Part shown: in pieces, positions 25,254-34,747 of the stretch
How the letters are laid out: each line of letters begins with the position of its first letter
Numbering within the stretch: the first letter of the stretch is position 1
Origin: DASQPR01 sp963724705
Lineage (GTDB): Bacteria > Actinomycetota > Actinomycetes > Mycobacteriales > Micromonosporaceae
NCBI GenBank assembly: GCA_963724705.1
Contig: CAVRVS010000001.1
Location: 1-64,000, forward strand
Length of the DNA: 64,000 nucleotides
Direction: 5' to 3'
Notes under the pieces: generated by a model
Told to the model about the DNA's origin: nothing
What the model saw: the letters and a program-made list of their open reading frames with translations, nothing else
Databases searched by the model: none
Translations under genes and position numbers: made by a program

Positions 25254-26414
25254 CTAAACCGGCGTGGCGGCGTCGACGTGGACCGATTCGCCCGTCGTCG
25301 CCTCGATGGCCAGCGCGTAGACCTCCAGCACGCGTTGCGCGACCGCGGTCCAGTCGTACGCGGCGACGACGCGGGCCGCCTCGGCGGTGTACGCGGCTCG
25401 CTGAGCCGGGTCGTCGAGCAGCTCGCGGAGAGATTTCGTCAACGCCACGGTGTCACCGACCGGGAAGAGAAGGCCGGCGCGGCCACCGTCCAGCACGCGC
25501 CGGAAAGCGTCGAGATCGCTCGCGACGATCGGCGCGCCGGCCGCGAGCGCCTCGGTCAAGATCATGCCGAACGATTCGCCGCGCGTGTTCGGCGCGACAT
25601 AGATGTCGAGACTGGCCAGCATGCGCGCCTTGTCGGCCTCGGACACTTTGCCGAGGAACGTGACGCGGTCGTGCACAGCCTGCGGCAGCATTTCGAACAG
25701 ATCGTCGCGCTCCCCCGGCCCCGCCACCAGCAGGCGCAACCGCGGCCGCTCGGCGGCGAGCGCGACGAACGCATCGGCCAGCACCGGGAATCCCTTGCGT
25801 TCCTCGGTAAACCGGCCCAGGAAGCCGATAGCGCCCCCGCCGTCTTCGGCCGGTCCGCCAGGCCACCCGTCGAATGGTTGGGCATCGGCGAACCGCGACA
25901 CGACGACCCCGTTGGGGATCTCCCAGGCGTCGCCGCCCAGGTGCTCGACCTGAACACGGCGGGCGAGCGCGCTGACCGCGATGCGGGCGGTGATCTTCTC
26001 CAGCACGATCTGCAGAAGACCCTGTGCCGCCGCCATTGTGCGAGAGCGGGTGGTGGCGGTGTGGAACGTCGCGACCACCGGGCCGCGCGCCGACAACACG
26101 GCGAGCATCGACAGGCTCGGGATGATCGGCTCGTGGACGTGCAGGACGTCGAACCGACCGGTGGTAAGCCACCGGCGCACCCGTGTCGCCGAGATCGGCC
26201 CGAAGGACACCCGCGCGACCGAACCGTTGTAGGGCACGGGGACGGACCGCCCGGCGGGGGTCACATAGCGCGGCAGCTCCTCGTCGTCGGCCGCCGGCGC
26301 CAGCACGTTCACGTAGTGGCCCAGGCCGATCAGGGTCTCCGCCAAGTCGTGCACGTGGTTCTGGACGCCGCCCGGCGTGTCGAACGAGTACGGCGACACG
26401 ATGCCAATGCGCAT
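25254..26414 (-). CDS. pimA: Phosphatidylinositol alpha-mannosyltransferase (PimA-type GT4)
   Basis: Transfers the first mannose from GDP-mannose to phosphatidylinositol at the inner face of the membrane. 386 residues, GT-B fold. MRIGIVSPYSFDTPGGVQNHVHDLAETL is the PimA N-terminus (acceptor-site GGVQNH). Donor-side residues are in GFLGRFTEERKGFPVL and the E-x7-E motif in RGESFGMILTEALA (about 277-286). ATG at 26414 lies 7 nt after the acyltransferase stop. The order PI-phosphate synthase, acyltransferase, pimA supports the assignment. Confidence 0.93.
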   Translation of the reverse strand: MRIGIVSPYSFDTPGGVQNHVHDLAETLIGLGHYVNVLAPAADDEELPRYVTPAGRSVPVPYNGSVARVSFGPISATRVRRWLTTGRFDVLHVHEPIIPSLSMLAVLSARGPVVATFHTATTRSRTMAAAQGLLQIVLEKITARIAVSALARRVQVEHLGGDAWEIPNGVVVSRFADAQPFDGWPGGPAEDGGGAIGFLGRFTEERKGFPVLADAFVALAAERPRLRLLVAGPGERDDLFEMLPQAVHDRVTFLGKVSEADKARMLASLDIYVAPNTRGESFGMILTEALAAGAPIVASDLDAFRRVLDGGRAGLLFPVGDTVALTKSLRELLDDPAQRAAYTAEAARVVAAYDWTAVAQRVLEVYALAIEATTGESVHVDAATPV

Positions 26415-26421
26415 GATCGCC

Positions 26422-27402
26422 TCAGCCCGACCCGGATTCGACCGCCGCCGGCGCATCGGGCGCGTCGGATCCGACACCGGACCGGTCCGATCGAGCCGCC
26501 GGGACGCCGGCCGGCTCGTCGAGGAACATCCGCGCCAGCATGTGCCAGTCCGTCGGATGCTCGCGGATGCCCCGTTCGAATTCGTTCGCAACCAGTTGGG
26601 TCAGCCGGCGCGCCCGGTCGCCGAACGACCCGGACGTGTCGGTCAGCTCAATGCGGTGCGACAGCGAACCGACCGGGCGGTCGGGCTCGAACCAGCACGT
26701 CACGACGTAGAGCGGCGCACCCGTACGCAGCGCGAGAATGGCCGGACCGGGCGGCATCTTCGTCCGGCGGCCGAAAAACGTCACCTCGACGCCGCGCGCG
26801 GACAGGTCACGGTCGGCGAGCAACGGGACGACGGCGCCGGCCTTCAACCGGTCGGCGAGAAGATCGAGCGTCGCCCGGTCGCCGCCGGTCAGCGGCACGA
26901 TCTCCATGCCGAGCTTGGCCCGGAACGCCACGAACCGCTCGTAGAGCGCCTCCGGCTTCAGCCGCTCGGCGACGGTGGTCAGGGCCATGCCGTTCGCGGT
27001 GACGTACGCGCCGGCGGCGTCCCAGTTGCCCCAATGCGCCAGCGCGAGGATCACGCCCGTGCCCGGTACGGCGTTGGCGAGCAGCACGTCGGTCCGGTCG
27101 AAGCCGAATTTGTCGAGCCGGTCCTGTTGGGTGAGCGACGGCAGCCGGAACGCCTCGAGCCAGTAACGGGCGTACGACCGCATCGCATCGCGGACGAGGA
27201 CGTCGAATTCGTCGTCGGGCATGTCCGGGCCGACCACCGCGCGGAGGTTCTCGGCCAGGTGGCGCACGCCACGGCCGTCGCGACGCACGGCCGCGTCGGC
27301 CACCGCGCGGAACAGTCGGGCCGCCACGGGCTCGGGCAGCGCGCGGATCACTCGCCAGCCGGCGGCGTACGCCCAGTCGACCGTACGATCCTTTGCGCTC
27401 AC
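26422..27402 (-). CDS. Phosphatidylinositol mannoside acyltransferase (PatA-type)
   Basis: Member of the LpxL/HtrB acyltransferase family that acylates the mannose of PIM. 326 residues. The H-x4-D motif HWGNWD lies at about 123-128, followed by LKPEALYERFVAFR, the Glu/Arg-rich RDLSARGVEVTFFGR and PGPAILALRTGAPLY. GTG at 27402 with GAGGTGG before it. The C-terminal 35 residues are Asp/Ser/Ala-rich and likely disordered. Middle gene of the PIM operon; corresponds in context to Mycobacterium Rv2611c. Confidence 0.92.
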   Translation of the reverse strand: MSAKDRTVDWAYAAGWRVIRALPEPVAARLFRAVADAAVRRDGRGVRHLAENLRAVVGPDMPDDEFDVLVRDAMRSYARYWLEAFRLPSLTQQDRLDKFGFDRTDVLLANAVPGTGVILALAHWGNWDAAGAYVTANGMALTTVAERLKPEALYERFVAFRAKLGMEIVPLTGGDRATLDLLADRLKAGAVVPLLADRDLSARGVEVTFFGRRTKMPPGPAILALRTGAPLYVVTCWFEPDRPVGSLSHRIELTDTSGSFGDRARRLTQLVANEFERGIREHPTDWHMLARMFLDEPAGVPAARSDRSGVGSDAPDAPAAVESGSG

Positions 27403-27422
27403 GCCACCTCGCTTACGCCGGG

Positions 27423-28073
27423 TCAGGTTTCCGTCGCCGTGGGCTCGGGCGACTCCACCGGGTGCGCAATCCGATCCTGGCGATAGACAGTGGTCATCCG
27501 CTGGCCGACCGTCACGATCGACAATACGGCCAGCACGCCCAGGGCGACATCGAGACCGTACGTGACACCGGACGCCGACAACAGACCACCGACACCGAGC
27601 AGGATAAGTCGCTCGGCCCGCTCGATCAGGCCCACGTTCGCGGTGAAGCCGAGTCCCTCGGCACGAGCCTTCACGTACGAGACGACCTGGCCGGCGACGA
27701 GGCTCACCAGCGCCGCGATCGCCCCCCAATGGCGGCCCTGGATGGCTAGCCAGTACGCCACCGCGCCGAAGACGGCGCCGTCGGCGATCCGGTCACAGGT
27801 CGAGTCCAGCAACGCACCGAACTTCGTGGAACGCCCGCGCAGCCGCGCCATCGTGCCGTCGAGCAGGTCCGTGAAGGCACTCAGCGTGACGATGATCGTA
27901 CCGGCGAGGTAGTTGCCGGTGAGCGCGAACACGACGGCGCCGACCAGGACACCCACCGTGCCCACCGCCGTCACGACGTCCGGCGAAACACCCACGCGCA
28001 GCAATGCCCGGGCCGGGGGGTCGCTGATGCGTGCGATGACCGCGCGCGCGGACACGTTGAAGATCTTTGCCAT
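27423..28073 (-). CDS. pgsA: Phosphatidylinositol phosphate synthase (CDP-alcohol phosphatidyltransferase)
   Basis: Joins CDP-diacylglycerol and inositol 1-phosphate; integral membrane enzyme. 216 residues, six helices expected. The CDP-alcohol motif is complete: Asp69, Asp72-Gly73, Ala76-Arg77, Gly86, Asp90 and Asp94 (in FTDLLDGTMARL and FGALLDSTCDR). Mycobacterial naming is pgsA1 although the product is PI-phosphate rather than PG-phosphate. ATG at 28073. First gene of the run to the acyltransferase (20-nt gap) and pimA. Confidence 0.92.
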   Translation of the reverse strand: MAKIFNVSARAVIARISDPPARALLRVGVSPDVVTAVGTVGVLVGAVVFALTGNYLAGTIIVTLSAFTDLLDGTMARLRGRSTKFGALLDSTCDRIADGAVFGAVAYWLAIQGRHWGAIAALVSLVAGQVVSYVKARAEGLGFTANVGLIERAERLILLGVGGLLSASGVTYGLDVALGVLAVLSIVTVGQRMTTVYRQDRIAHPVESPEPTATET

Positions 28074-28324
28074 GGCGGCTCCACCCTAGGGGACCGGACC
28101 GCCGGTAGCGGCGGCGGGTGGGCACTCTGACAGGCACTTGCCCGATGACGTCGTCGTAACGCGCAGGTTACGTGGTGATGCCGGCAAAGCGACGCCAGTT
28201 CTGGCCATCGGGGTTGTGCGACCCCCGGCGCGGGTGTGGGATCAGGTTACTGACCAGCTACTCGCCAGGCCGGCACCGCCGGGGATCAAGGCGGCGCCGC
28301 CACGAATCTCGCGGAGGTGCGCCC

Positions 28325-30505
28325 ATGGCGCAGAAGTCGCAAGAGAAGGGAGTCACCGGCCCAGCGCCGGTGGTGGATCAACCCGGCAGGGTACGCAACG
28401 TGGTGCTCGTCGGGCACTCGGGCGCCGGTAAGACGACTCTCGTCGAGGCGCTGCTCGCGGCGACCGGCACGATCAGCCGGGCCGGCGAGGTGACCGAGGG
28501 CACCACGGTGAGCGACTATGACGCGGCCGCCGTACGGCAGCAGCGCTCGGTGAGCCTGGCGTGTGCCCCACTGATGTACGCGATCGGCGATGCCCCGGCT
28601 ATCAAGGTGAACCTGCTCGACACGCCCGGTTACGCCGACTTTGTCGGCGAACTGCGCGCCGGGCTCCGGGCCGCCGATGCCGCCCTGTTCGTGGTGTCCG
28701 CCGTCGACGGCGTCGACGCCGCGACGATCACGCTCTGGGACGAATGCGCCGCTGTCGGCATGCCGCGCGCGGTGGCGATCACCCGCCTCGATCATCCGCG
28801 GGCCGACTTCGACGAGGCGTTGACCGAATGCCAGGCGGCCTTCGGCGACAACGTGTTGCCGCTCTACCTGCCCATGCTCGCCGATGACGGCGAGTCGGCC
28901 GTTGGCCTACTCGGCCTGGTCACGCAGCGGGTGTTCGACTACACGTCCGGGCATCCGGGCCAGGTCCGCGAGCCCGATCCGGAACACCGTACGGCGATCG
29001 AGGGCGCGCGCGGCGAGCTGATCGAGGGGATCATCGCCGAGAGCGAGGACGAGTCCTTGATGGACCGCTACCTCGAAGGCGAGGACATCCCGACCGACAC
29101 GATCATCGAAGACCTGGAGAAGGCGGTCGCGCACGGCACGTTCTATCCGGTGATCCCGATCGCGGCCACCACCGGCCTCGGCCTCGACGCCTTGCTCGAG
29201 GTGCTCACGCGCGCGTTCCCGACACCGGGCGAACACGACCTGCCGGCCGTCACCGAGTTGGACGGCTCACCGGCCGAGGCCTTGACCTGCGATCCGAACG
29301 GCCCGCTGGTGGCCGAGGTCGTCAAGACCACGATCGACCCGTACGTCGGTCGCGTCTCTCTCGTCCGCGTGTTCTCCGGAACGCTCAGCCCGGAGACGGC
29401 GGCCCACATCGCCGGCCACGGCATGGCCGAGCGCGGGCACGCCGATCACGACGGCGACGAGCGCATCACGCACCTCTACTCGCCGCTCGGCGCGCAGTTG
29501 CGCGAGGTGCCCAAGTGCATCGCCGGCGACATCTGCGCCATCACCAAGTCGACCACGGCGGAGACCGGCGACACGATCTCCTCGAAGTCCGCGCCGCTGC
29601 TGGTCGCGCCGTGGAACATGCCGGAGCCGTTGCTGCCGGTCGCGATCGTGGCGAAGACGCGCTCCGACGAGGACGCGATGGCCAAGAACCTGGCCCGGCT
29701 CGTCGCCGGCGACCCGACCATGCGGCTCGAACGCAACCCGGAGACCCATCAGTTGGTGCTGTGGTGCATGGGTGAGGCGCACGCCGATGTCGTCCTGGAG
29801 CGGCTGCGCTCCGGCGGCGTCGACCTCGACACCGAGCCTGTACGGGTGTCGTTGCGCGAATCCTTCGGCGGCTCGGCCAAGGGGCACGGCCGGCACGTGA
29901 AGCAATCCGGCGGCCATGGCCAGTACGCGGTCTGCGACATCGAGGTCGAGCCACTGCCGCGCGGCTCTGGCTTCGAATTCGTCGACAAGGTCGTCGGCGG
30001 GGCGGTGCCGCACAACTTCATCCCGAGCGTGGAGAAGGGTGTACGGGCCCAGATGGAGCACGGCCTGGTGGCCGGCTTCCCGGTCGTCGACCTGCGGGTG
30101 ACGCTTTACGACGGCAAGGCGCACTCGGTCGACTCGTCCGACGCGGCGTTCCAGACGGCGGGTTCGCTCGCGCTCAAGGACGCCGCCGACAAGGCGTCGG
30201 TGAGCCTGCTCGAACCGATCGACGAGGTCGCCATCCACGTGCCGGACCAGTTCGTCGGCAGCGTGCTCTCCGACTTGTCCACGCGGCGCGGTCGGGTGCT
30301 CGGCACCGATGCCGAACCGGACGTCGCGGAGCGCTCCATCGTGCGCGCCGAGGTGCCGGCCACGGAGTTGGTGCGCTACGCGGTCGAGTTGCGCTCGATG
30401 ACGTCGGGCACGGGTACGTTCAGCCGCAGTTTCGTCCGGCACGACCCGATGCCCGGCAACCTTGCCGATCAGGTGAAGAAGGAACACGTCGCGGCGCGGG
30501 GCTAA
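28325..30505 (+). CDS. Elongation factor G-like protein (FusA2 type)
   Basis: Translational GTPase paralogue of about 726 residues with the EF-G domain order. ATG at 28325 with a strong GGAGGT 7 nt upstream. G1 is GHSGAGKTT (about 35-43) and G3 is DTPGYADF. At G4 the expected NKxD is replaced: the sequence reads VAITRLDHPRAD. Later domains show AETGDTISSK, GEAHADVVLERL, GGHGQYAVCDIEVEPL and KKEHVAARG. The group includes Mycobacterium Rv0120c; its role is not settled (ribosome or stress related), and it should not be taken for the main EF-G. Confidence 0.88.
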   Translation: MAQKSQEKGVTGPAPVVDQPGRVRNVVLVGHSGAGKTTLVEALLAATGTISRAGEVTEGTTVSDYDAAAVRQQRSVSLACAPLMYAIGDAPAIKVNLLDTPGYADFVGELRAGLRAADAALFVVSAVDGVDAATITLWDECAAVGMPRAVAITRLDHPRADFDEALTECQAAFGDNVLPLYLPMLADDGESAVGLLGLVTQRVFDYTSGHPGQVREPDPEHRTAIEGARGELIEGIIAESEDESLMDRYLEGEDIPTDTIIEDLEKAVAHGTFYPVIPIAATTGLGLDALLEVLTRAFPTPGEHDLPAVTELDGSPAEALTCDPNGPLVAEVVKTTIDPYVGRVSLVRVFSGTLSPETAAHIAGHGMAERGHADHDGDERITHLYSPLGAQLREVPKCIAGDICAITKSTTAETGDTISSKSAPLLVAPWNMPEPLLPVAIVAKTRSDEDAMAKNLARLVAGDPTMRLERNPETHQLVLWCMGEAHADVVLERLRSGGVDLDTEPVRVSLRESFGGSAKGHGRHVKQSGGHGQYAVCDIEVEPLPRGSGFEFVDKVVGGAVPHNFIPSVEKGVRAQMEHGLVAGFPVVDLRVTLYDGKAHSVDSSDAAFQTAGSLALKDAADKASVSLLEPIDEVAIHVPDQFVGSVLSDLSTRRGRVLGTDAEPDVAERSIVRAEVPATELVRYAVELRSMTSGTGTFSRSFVRHDPMPGNLADQVKKEHVAARG

Positions 30506-30557
30506 CAGGCGCGGGGCTGAGAGGGGCTGGCCTGAGAGAGGCTGCCCTGAGAGATCG

Positions 30558-30577
30558 GCCCTGGGATTGATCAGGGC
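30558..30577. terminator. Possible hairpin between EF-G-like and deacetylase genes
   Basis: GCCCTG (30558-30563) pairs with CAGGGC (30572-30577) across an 8-nt loop, between convergent genes. Just before it, CTGAGAG occurs three times (30517-30553). Weak evidence only. Confidence 0.4.
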
Positions 30578-30638
30578 GCCGTCGCCGGCAAACCGTTCCA
30601 TCGTGTTGCTGGCGGCGGCCCGCGGCCCGGCCCCGGGT

Positions 30639-31439
30639 TCAGACGCGGGATGCCACGGTGGCGGTCGAGAGCAGATGCGACACGGTGACCGGCTCCAGTC
30701 CGTTGGCCCGAAGCCCGCGGACGATGTCGCCGATGCCCCGCAGACCGGCGAGCCGGCGCGGGTCACCGACATCGTGCGCGAGGATGATGTCGCCCGGACG
30801 CGACCGCTGCACGATGTCGGCCACCTGGCCGGCGGTGTCGTTGGGGTACGTGTCCGGGTGCATCTGCTGGCTCCACACGATGATGTCGTAGCCGAGTTTG
30901 CTCGCGGCGAGCACTGTCGAGCCGGCCAGGTGCCCCCATGGCGGCCGCATGATCGTCGTCGCCCGTCCGAAGACGCCACGGATCTCGTCGGCCGTCCGGG
31001 TCAGCTGGTCGAGGGCATGGTCGACGTCCTGTTCGGCAAGGTCCGCGTGCGTCCAGGTGTGGTTGCCGATCTCGTGCCGATCCATCCGATCGGCGACCAG
31101 GTGTGCGTTCGCCCGCAGATGCTGACCGACCATGAAGAACGTCGCTGAGGCCGACACCTCGTCGAGTTGGTCGAGCACGAGCGGCGTCCAGTCGGGCTCT
31201 GGCCCGTCGTCGAACGTCAACGCCACGACGGGCTCGTTGGTCTGCACGAAGAATGTGGAGGTGACCTGACCCCGGGTGATCAGGTTGCTGTGATCCTCGG
31301 TCGGCGCGTATCCGCCGTTGATCGGCAACCGGTCGGGTTCCAACTCCCGCCGTACGTCCTCGCCGACGACGAGGGCCGCGGCACCGCCGATGGCGACGAG
31401 ACCACCACGCAGGACCGCCCGTCGGTTCACTTTCGACAC
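30639..31439 (-). CDS. Secreted polysaccharide deacetylase (NodB fold)
   Basis: 266 residues. N-terminal VNRRAVLRGGLVAIGGAAALVVG looks like a Tat-type or plain signal (twin Arg followed by a hydrophobic stretch). Catalytic motifs of carbohydrate esterase family 4 are all visible: TFDDGPEPDW (Asp-Asp), GNHTWTHADL (His-x3-His), RPPWGH (Arg-x-Pro) and the final ILAHD. Expected to remove N-acetyl groups from peptidoglycan or another wall polymer outside the cell. GTG at 31439; ribosome site weak. Convergent with the EF-G-like gene. Confidence 0.87.
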   Translation of the reverse strand: MSKVNRRAVLRGGLVAIGGAAALVVGEDVRRELEPDRLPINGGYAPTEDHSNLITRGQVTSTFFVQTNEPVVALTFDDGPEPDWTPLVLDQLDEVSASATFFMVGQHLRANAHLVADRMDRHEIGNHTWTHADLAEQDVDHALDQLTRTADEIRGVFGRATTIMRPPWGHLAGSTVLAASKLGYDIIVWSQQMHPDTYPNDTAGQVADIVQRSRPGDIILAHDVGDPRRLAGLRGIGDIVRGLRANGLEPVTVSHLLSTATVASRV

Positions 31440-31588
31440 CTACGGCCACCCCCCGCGCGGCCCCGTGGTTCGCGCCGCACGCCCGAGACGGCCGTGCCCC
31501 CGTGACGCTCCTAGGACCAGCAGAATCGTCGCACGACGGCCTGTCGCTCCGCACGCCGCTTAGCCGCAGATCGCCGGGTCGGCGAGTG

Positions 31589-32131
31589 TCAGCTTCCCGA
31601 CGATTCGTCGCCGGACAGTGCCTCGATGGCGGGCAGTGCGGCGACCAAGGCGGCCCGCTGGTCGCTGGACAACCGATCGACGCCGGCGGCGAGCACCTGT
31701 GCCCGAGCCGTACGCGCACCGCGCAGCAGGTCGATCCCGGCCGGAGTGGCGCGCACCAGGCACGCGCGGCCGTCGGCCGGATCTGGGATTCGTTCGGCGT
31801 ATCCGTCGACCACCAGTCCGTCGACGATCCGGGTCATCGTCGGTGCCCGTACGCCTTCCGAGGCGGCGAGGTCGCCGAGCCGGATCGAACCCTCGTTCAC
31901 GACCGTGGCGAGTGCCGTGATCGAGCCGTGCGACAGGGCCACCGGCGCGTTGCGCCGCATGAGGCGAACCAGCCGCGCGATCGCGATGTACAGGCGACCG
32001 GCCGCGTCGTCGGAGACAGTGTCGTCGAGAAGTGCCACACCGCCATGCTGCGCCACGTCGGCCGGAGCAGGCGCGGCGGCCACTGGGCCGGCGGAATCCG
32101 TACCCATGTTCACCGCGCCGGACCGGCCCAT
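31589..32131 (-). CDS. MarR-family transcriptional regulator, partner of the MFS gene
   Basis: 180 residues with a winged-helix core: ALSHGSITALATVVNEGSIRLGDLAASEGVRAPTMTRIVDGLVVDGYAERIPDPADGRACLVRAT, where DPADGR is the MarR wing motif. ATG at 32131 overlaps the MFS stop by one base (TGATG). A second ATG at 32107 (MGTDSAG) is possible. Lies in one operon with the exporter and probably represses it through the palindrome at 34094-34115. Confidence 0.88.
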   Translation of the reverse strand: MGRSGAVNMGTDSAGPVAAAPAPADVAQHGGVALLDDTVSDDAAGRLYIAIARLVRLMRRNAPVALSHGSITALATVVNEGSIRLGDLAASEGVRAPTMTRIVDGLVVDGYAERIPDPADGRACLVRATPAGIDLLRGARTARAQVLAAGVDRLSSDQRAALVAALPAIEALSGDESSGS

Positions 32132-34026
32132 CAGCGTGTCTTGTCGGCGGCGATCGTCTCGGCCGCGACCACATCGGCGGCCTCGGCGTCGACGGCGTCG
32201 ATCGAAGGGGCGCCGTCGGCTGACGTGGCGTCCGCGCCGGTCGCAGCCGGTGCGGTGCCCGCGCCCGTGTTCGGGCCGGCCGGCGCGACGGCCGCTGGCT
32301 TCGTCTGGATCAGCGAGGCGACCGCACCGATCAGCATCATGATCGCCGCGGCGACGAAGACGACGATCAGCCCGTGATGGAACGGACCCGAGATCAGGTG
32401 CGGGAAGAACTGCTTGCCGGTGAGGTTGTCGGCGTTCGCCTTCGGCAGCTGGTTCAGCACGCCGGAGGGACCGAGCAACTCGGCCAGCGGGTTGAAGCCC
32501 AGGAATGCGGCGAACAAGCTGCCGACCGGCGGCAGGTTGCCGACCTGCTGCGCGATGTTGCCGGGCACCCCCTGTGCGACCAGTCCTGAGGTCAGGGTCC
32601 TCGGCAACGTCGATGCCAGACCGACGATCATCAACGAGAAGAACACGCCGATGGACAGCGCCGAACCGGAGTTGAAGAACGTGCCGCGCATGCCGGCCGC
32701 CACACCGCGCTGGTCGGCCGGGACGGAACCCATGACGGCCGACGTATTCGGCGAGCTGAACAGGCCGGAGCCGATGCCGTTGATCGTGATAAGCAGCGCG
32801 AACGACCAGTACGGGAAGTCGACCGGCAGCAGCAGGAGTCCGACGAACGTGGCGGCGACGATGACCAGACCGCCGACCGAGAACCAGCGGTGCCCCCACC
32901 GGTCGGACAGGTAGCCCGACAGCGGGCCGGCGACAAGGAAGCCGGCGGTCAGCGGCAGCAGGTAGATGCCGGCCCACAGCGGTGTGGCGGCATAGCTGTA
33001 GCCGTGCAGCGGGAGCCAGATGCCCTGCAGCCAGATGATCAGCATGAACTGCAGACCACCGCGGCCGATCGACGCGAGCAGGCCGGCCAGGTTCGCGCCG
33101 GCGAAGGTCGCGTTCTTGAACAGGCCGATGCGGAACATCGGGTCGTCGACCTTCGTCTCCACGACGCAGAACACGATCAGCAGGACGACGCCGCCGATGA
33201 GACCGGCGAGCACCCACGGGTTGGCCCAGCCGGTGGAGTGGTTGCCGTACGGCTGGATCCCGTACGTGATGCCGGCGAGCAGGATGGACAGCCCGACCGC
33301 GAAGGTGACGTTGCCCCACCAGTCGATCCGGCCGGCGCGCCGGGTGCCGAGCTCGTGCAGCGAACGGTACGACCAGATCGTGCCGACCACACCGATCGGA
33401 ACGCTGACCCAGAACACCGAGCGCCAGTCCCACTCGGCCAGCACACCACCGAGAACGAGGCCGATGAACGAACCGGCGATCGCGGCCACCTGATTGATGC
33501 CCAGCGCCATGCCTCGTTGCCGGGCCGGGAACGCATCGGTCAGAATCGCCGTCGAGTTGGCGAAGATCATCGCGCCGCCGACGGCCTGGACGACGCGCCA
33601 CAGAATCAGCCAGAGCGCGCCGCCGCCCTGCGTGAGCGGGTCGACCGACGTCGCGATGGCGGACAGTGTGAAGACGACGAAGCCGAGGTTGTACATCTTG
33701 ACCCGGCCGTACATGTCGCCGAGCCGGCCGAGCGACACGACCAGCACCGCGGACACGAGCAGGAAGCCCATGATCATCCACAGCAGGTAGCTGACGTTGC
33801 CCGGTGCCAACGGGTTCAGGTGAATGCCGTTGAAGATCGCCGGAAGTGAGATGAGCACGATCGACGCGTTCACGGTCGCGAGCAGCATGCCCATCGTCGT
33901 GTTGGTGAGCACGATCCACTTGTAGCGGGGGTGGTCGCGGTCGAACCGGAGGGTCCGGCCTTCATTGCGATTCGCCCCTTCGGCGGCGGCTTCGGCGATG
34001 GGCTCGGACGGGTCGACCGTTGTCAC
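32131..34026 (-). CDS. MFS efflux transporter, DHA2-like family
   Basis: 631 residues, 14 helices. NASIVLISLPAIFNGIHLNPL, LGRLGDMYGRVKMYNLG (motif A) and FIGLVLGGVLAEWDWRSVFWVSVPIG (motif C) mark a drug exporter. A large loop before the last helix (TLTSGLVAQGVPGNIAQQVGNLPPVGSLFAAFLGFNPLAELLG) is typical of this subfamily. The cytoplasmic tail (about 65 residues) is Ala/Asp-rich and low complexity. GTG at 34026 with AAAGG 9 nt before it. First gene of the operon with MarR. Confidence 0.88.
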   Translation of the reverse strand: MTTVDPSEPIAEAAAEGANRNEGRTLRFDRDHPRYKWIVLTNTTMGMLLATVNASIVLISLPAIFNGIHLNPLAPGNVSYLLWMIMGFLLVSAVLVVSLGRLGDMYGRVKMYNLGFVVFTLSAIATSVDPLTQGGGALWLILWRVVQAVGGAMIFANSTAILTDAFPARQRGMALGINQVAAIAGSFIGLVLGGVLAEWDWRSVFWVSVPIGVVGTIWSYRSLHELGTRRAGRIDWWGNVTFAVGLSILLAGITYGIQPYGNHSTGWANPWVLAGLIGGVVLLIVFCVVETKVDDPMFRIGLFKNATFAGANLAGLLASIGRGGLQFMLIIWLQGIWLPLHGYSYAATPLWAGIYLLPLTAGFLVAGPLSGYLSDRWGHRWFSVGGLVIVAATFVGLLLLPVDFPYWSFALLITINGIGSGLFSSPNTSAVMGSVPADQRGVAAGMRGTFFNSGSALSIGVFFSLMIVGLASTLPRTLTSGLVAQGVPGNIAQQVGNLPPVGSLFAAFLGFNPLAELLGPSGVLNQLPKANADNLTGKQFFPHLISGPFHHGLIVVFVAAAIMMLIGAVASLIQTKPAAVAPAGPNTGAGTAPAATGADATSADGAPSIDAVDAEAADVVAAETIAADKTR

Positions 34027-34093
34027 GAGGCGTGACCTTTCGCTCAGGTGGTGGACGCTGGCGTGCTCGGCGCAAGAGGCGCGACCGGCGAAG

Positions 34094-34115
34094 TAGTTGC
34101 TTAGCAGTAACTAAG
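34094..34115. promoter_or_regulatory. Operator of the MFS/MarR operon
   Basis: TAGTT-N10-AACTA (34094-34113) and, inside it, CTTAG-N6-CTAAG (34100-34115) form nested inverted repeats in an A+T-rich patch 68 nt upstream of the MFS start. On the minus strand TTGATA (34121-34116) could be its -35. MarR binding here is inferred from position and symmetry. Confidence 0.6.
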
Positions 34116-34213
34116 TATCAAGAAATTACGTTACACCTGCGTATCGGATGGGCGAGATGTGAATTACCGCTCAACGACAGCTGCGCCGGCGTACCGAGGG
34201 CTGATCTTGATCC

Positions 34214-34741
34214 TCAGCCGAGCGCGGCCCACGCCTTCGCGACCAGGTCACGAGTGTCCGCGAGTAACTGCGGCATGACCTTCGTGCGACCGAGCACCGG
34301 CATGAAATTCGTGTCCCCGCCCCAGCGCGGCACGACGTGCTGGTGTAGGTGGGCGGCAATGCCCGCGCCTGCGACGGTGCCCTGGTTCATCCCGATGTTG
34401 AAGCCGTGCGCGCGGCTGGTCGCGCGGATCACCCGCATCGCGGTCTGGGTGAACGCCGCCAGCTCCGCCGTCTCCGCGCCGTCGAGGTCGGTGTAGTCAG
34501 CCACGTGCCGGTAGGGAACCACCATCAAATGCCCTGGGTTGTACGGATACAGATTCAGCACCGCGAACACCTGGTCGCCCCAGGCCACTACGAGGTCGTT
34601 GCCGGATCCGTCGGGGCGGAGGTCGAACGGGCACGCTCCCGGCGTCGCGTCGGCCGATTTGCTCTCACCGTTGATATACGCCATCCGGTGCGGAGTCCAC
34701 AGACGCTCGAGGCCGTCGTCCAAGTCCGGTTCAACGCTCAC
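34214..34741 (-). CDS. HIT-family AP4A phosphorylase-like protein
   Basis: 175 residues. Begins VSVEPDLDDGLERLWTPHRMAYI, the actinobacterial HIT/AP4A phosphorylase start, and has CPFDL near 40, LYPYNPGHLMVVPYRHV and the HIT triad HLHQHVVPRW with QGTVAGAGIAAHLHQH. Expected to split Ap4A or related dinucleotides by phosphorolysis (Mycobacterium Rv2613c is the family example). GTG at 34741 is set by TAGGAT 6 nt upstream (leaderless); a TTG one codon earlier is the alternative. In relatives this gene sits directly between thrS and pgsA; here both sides carry insertions. Confidence 0.9.
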   Translation of the reverse strand: MSVEPDLDDGLERLWTPHRMAYINGESKSADATPGACPFDLRPDGSGNDLVVAWGDQVFAVLNLYPYNPGHLMVVPYRHVADYTDLDGAETAELAAFTQTAMRVIRATSRAHGFNIGMNQGTVAGAGIAAHLHQHVVPRWGGDTNFMPVLGRTKVMPQLLADTRDLVAKAWAALG

Positions 34742-34747
34742 CAACCG

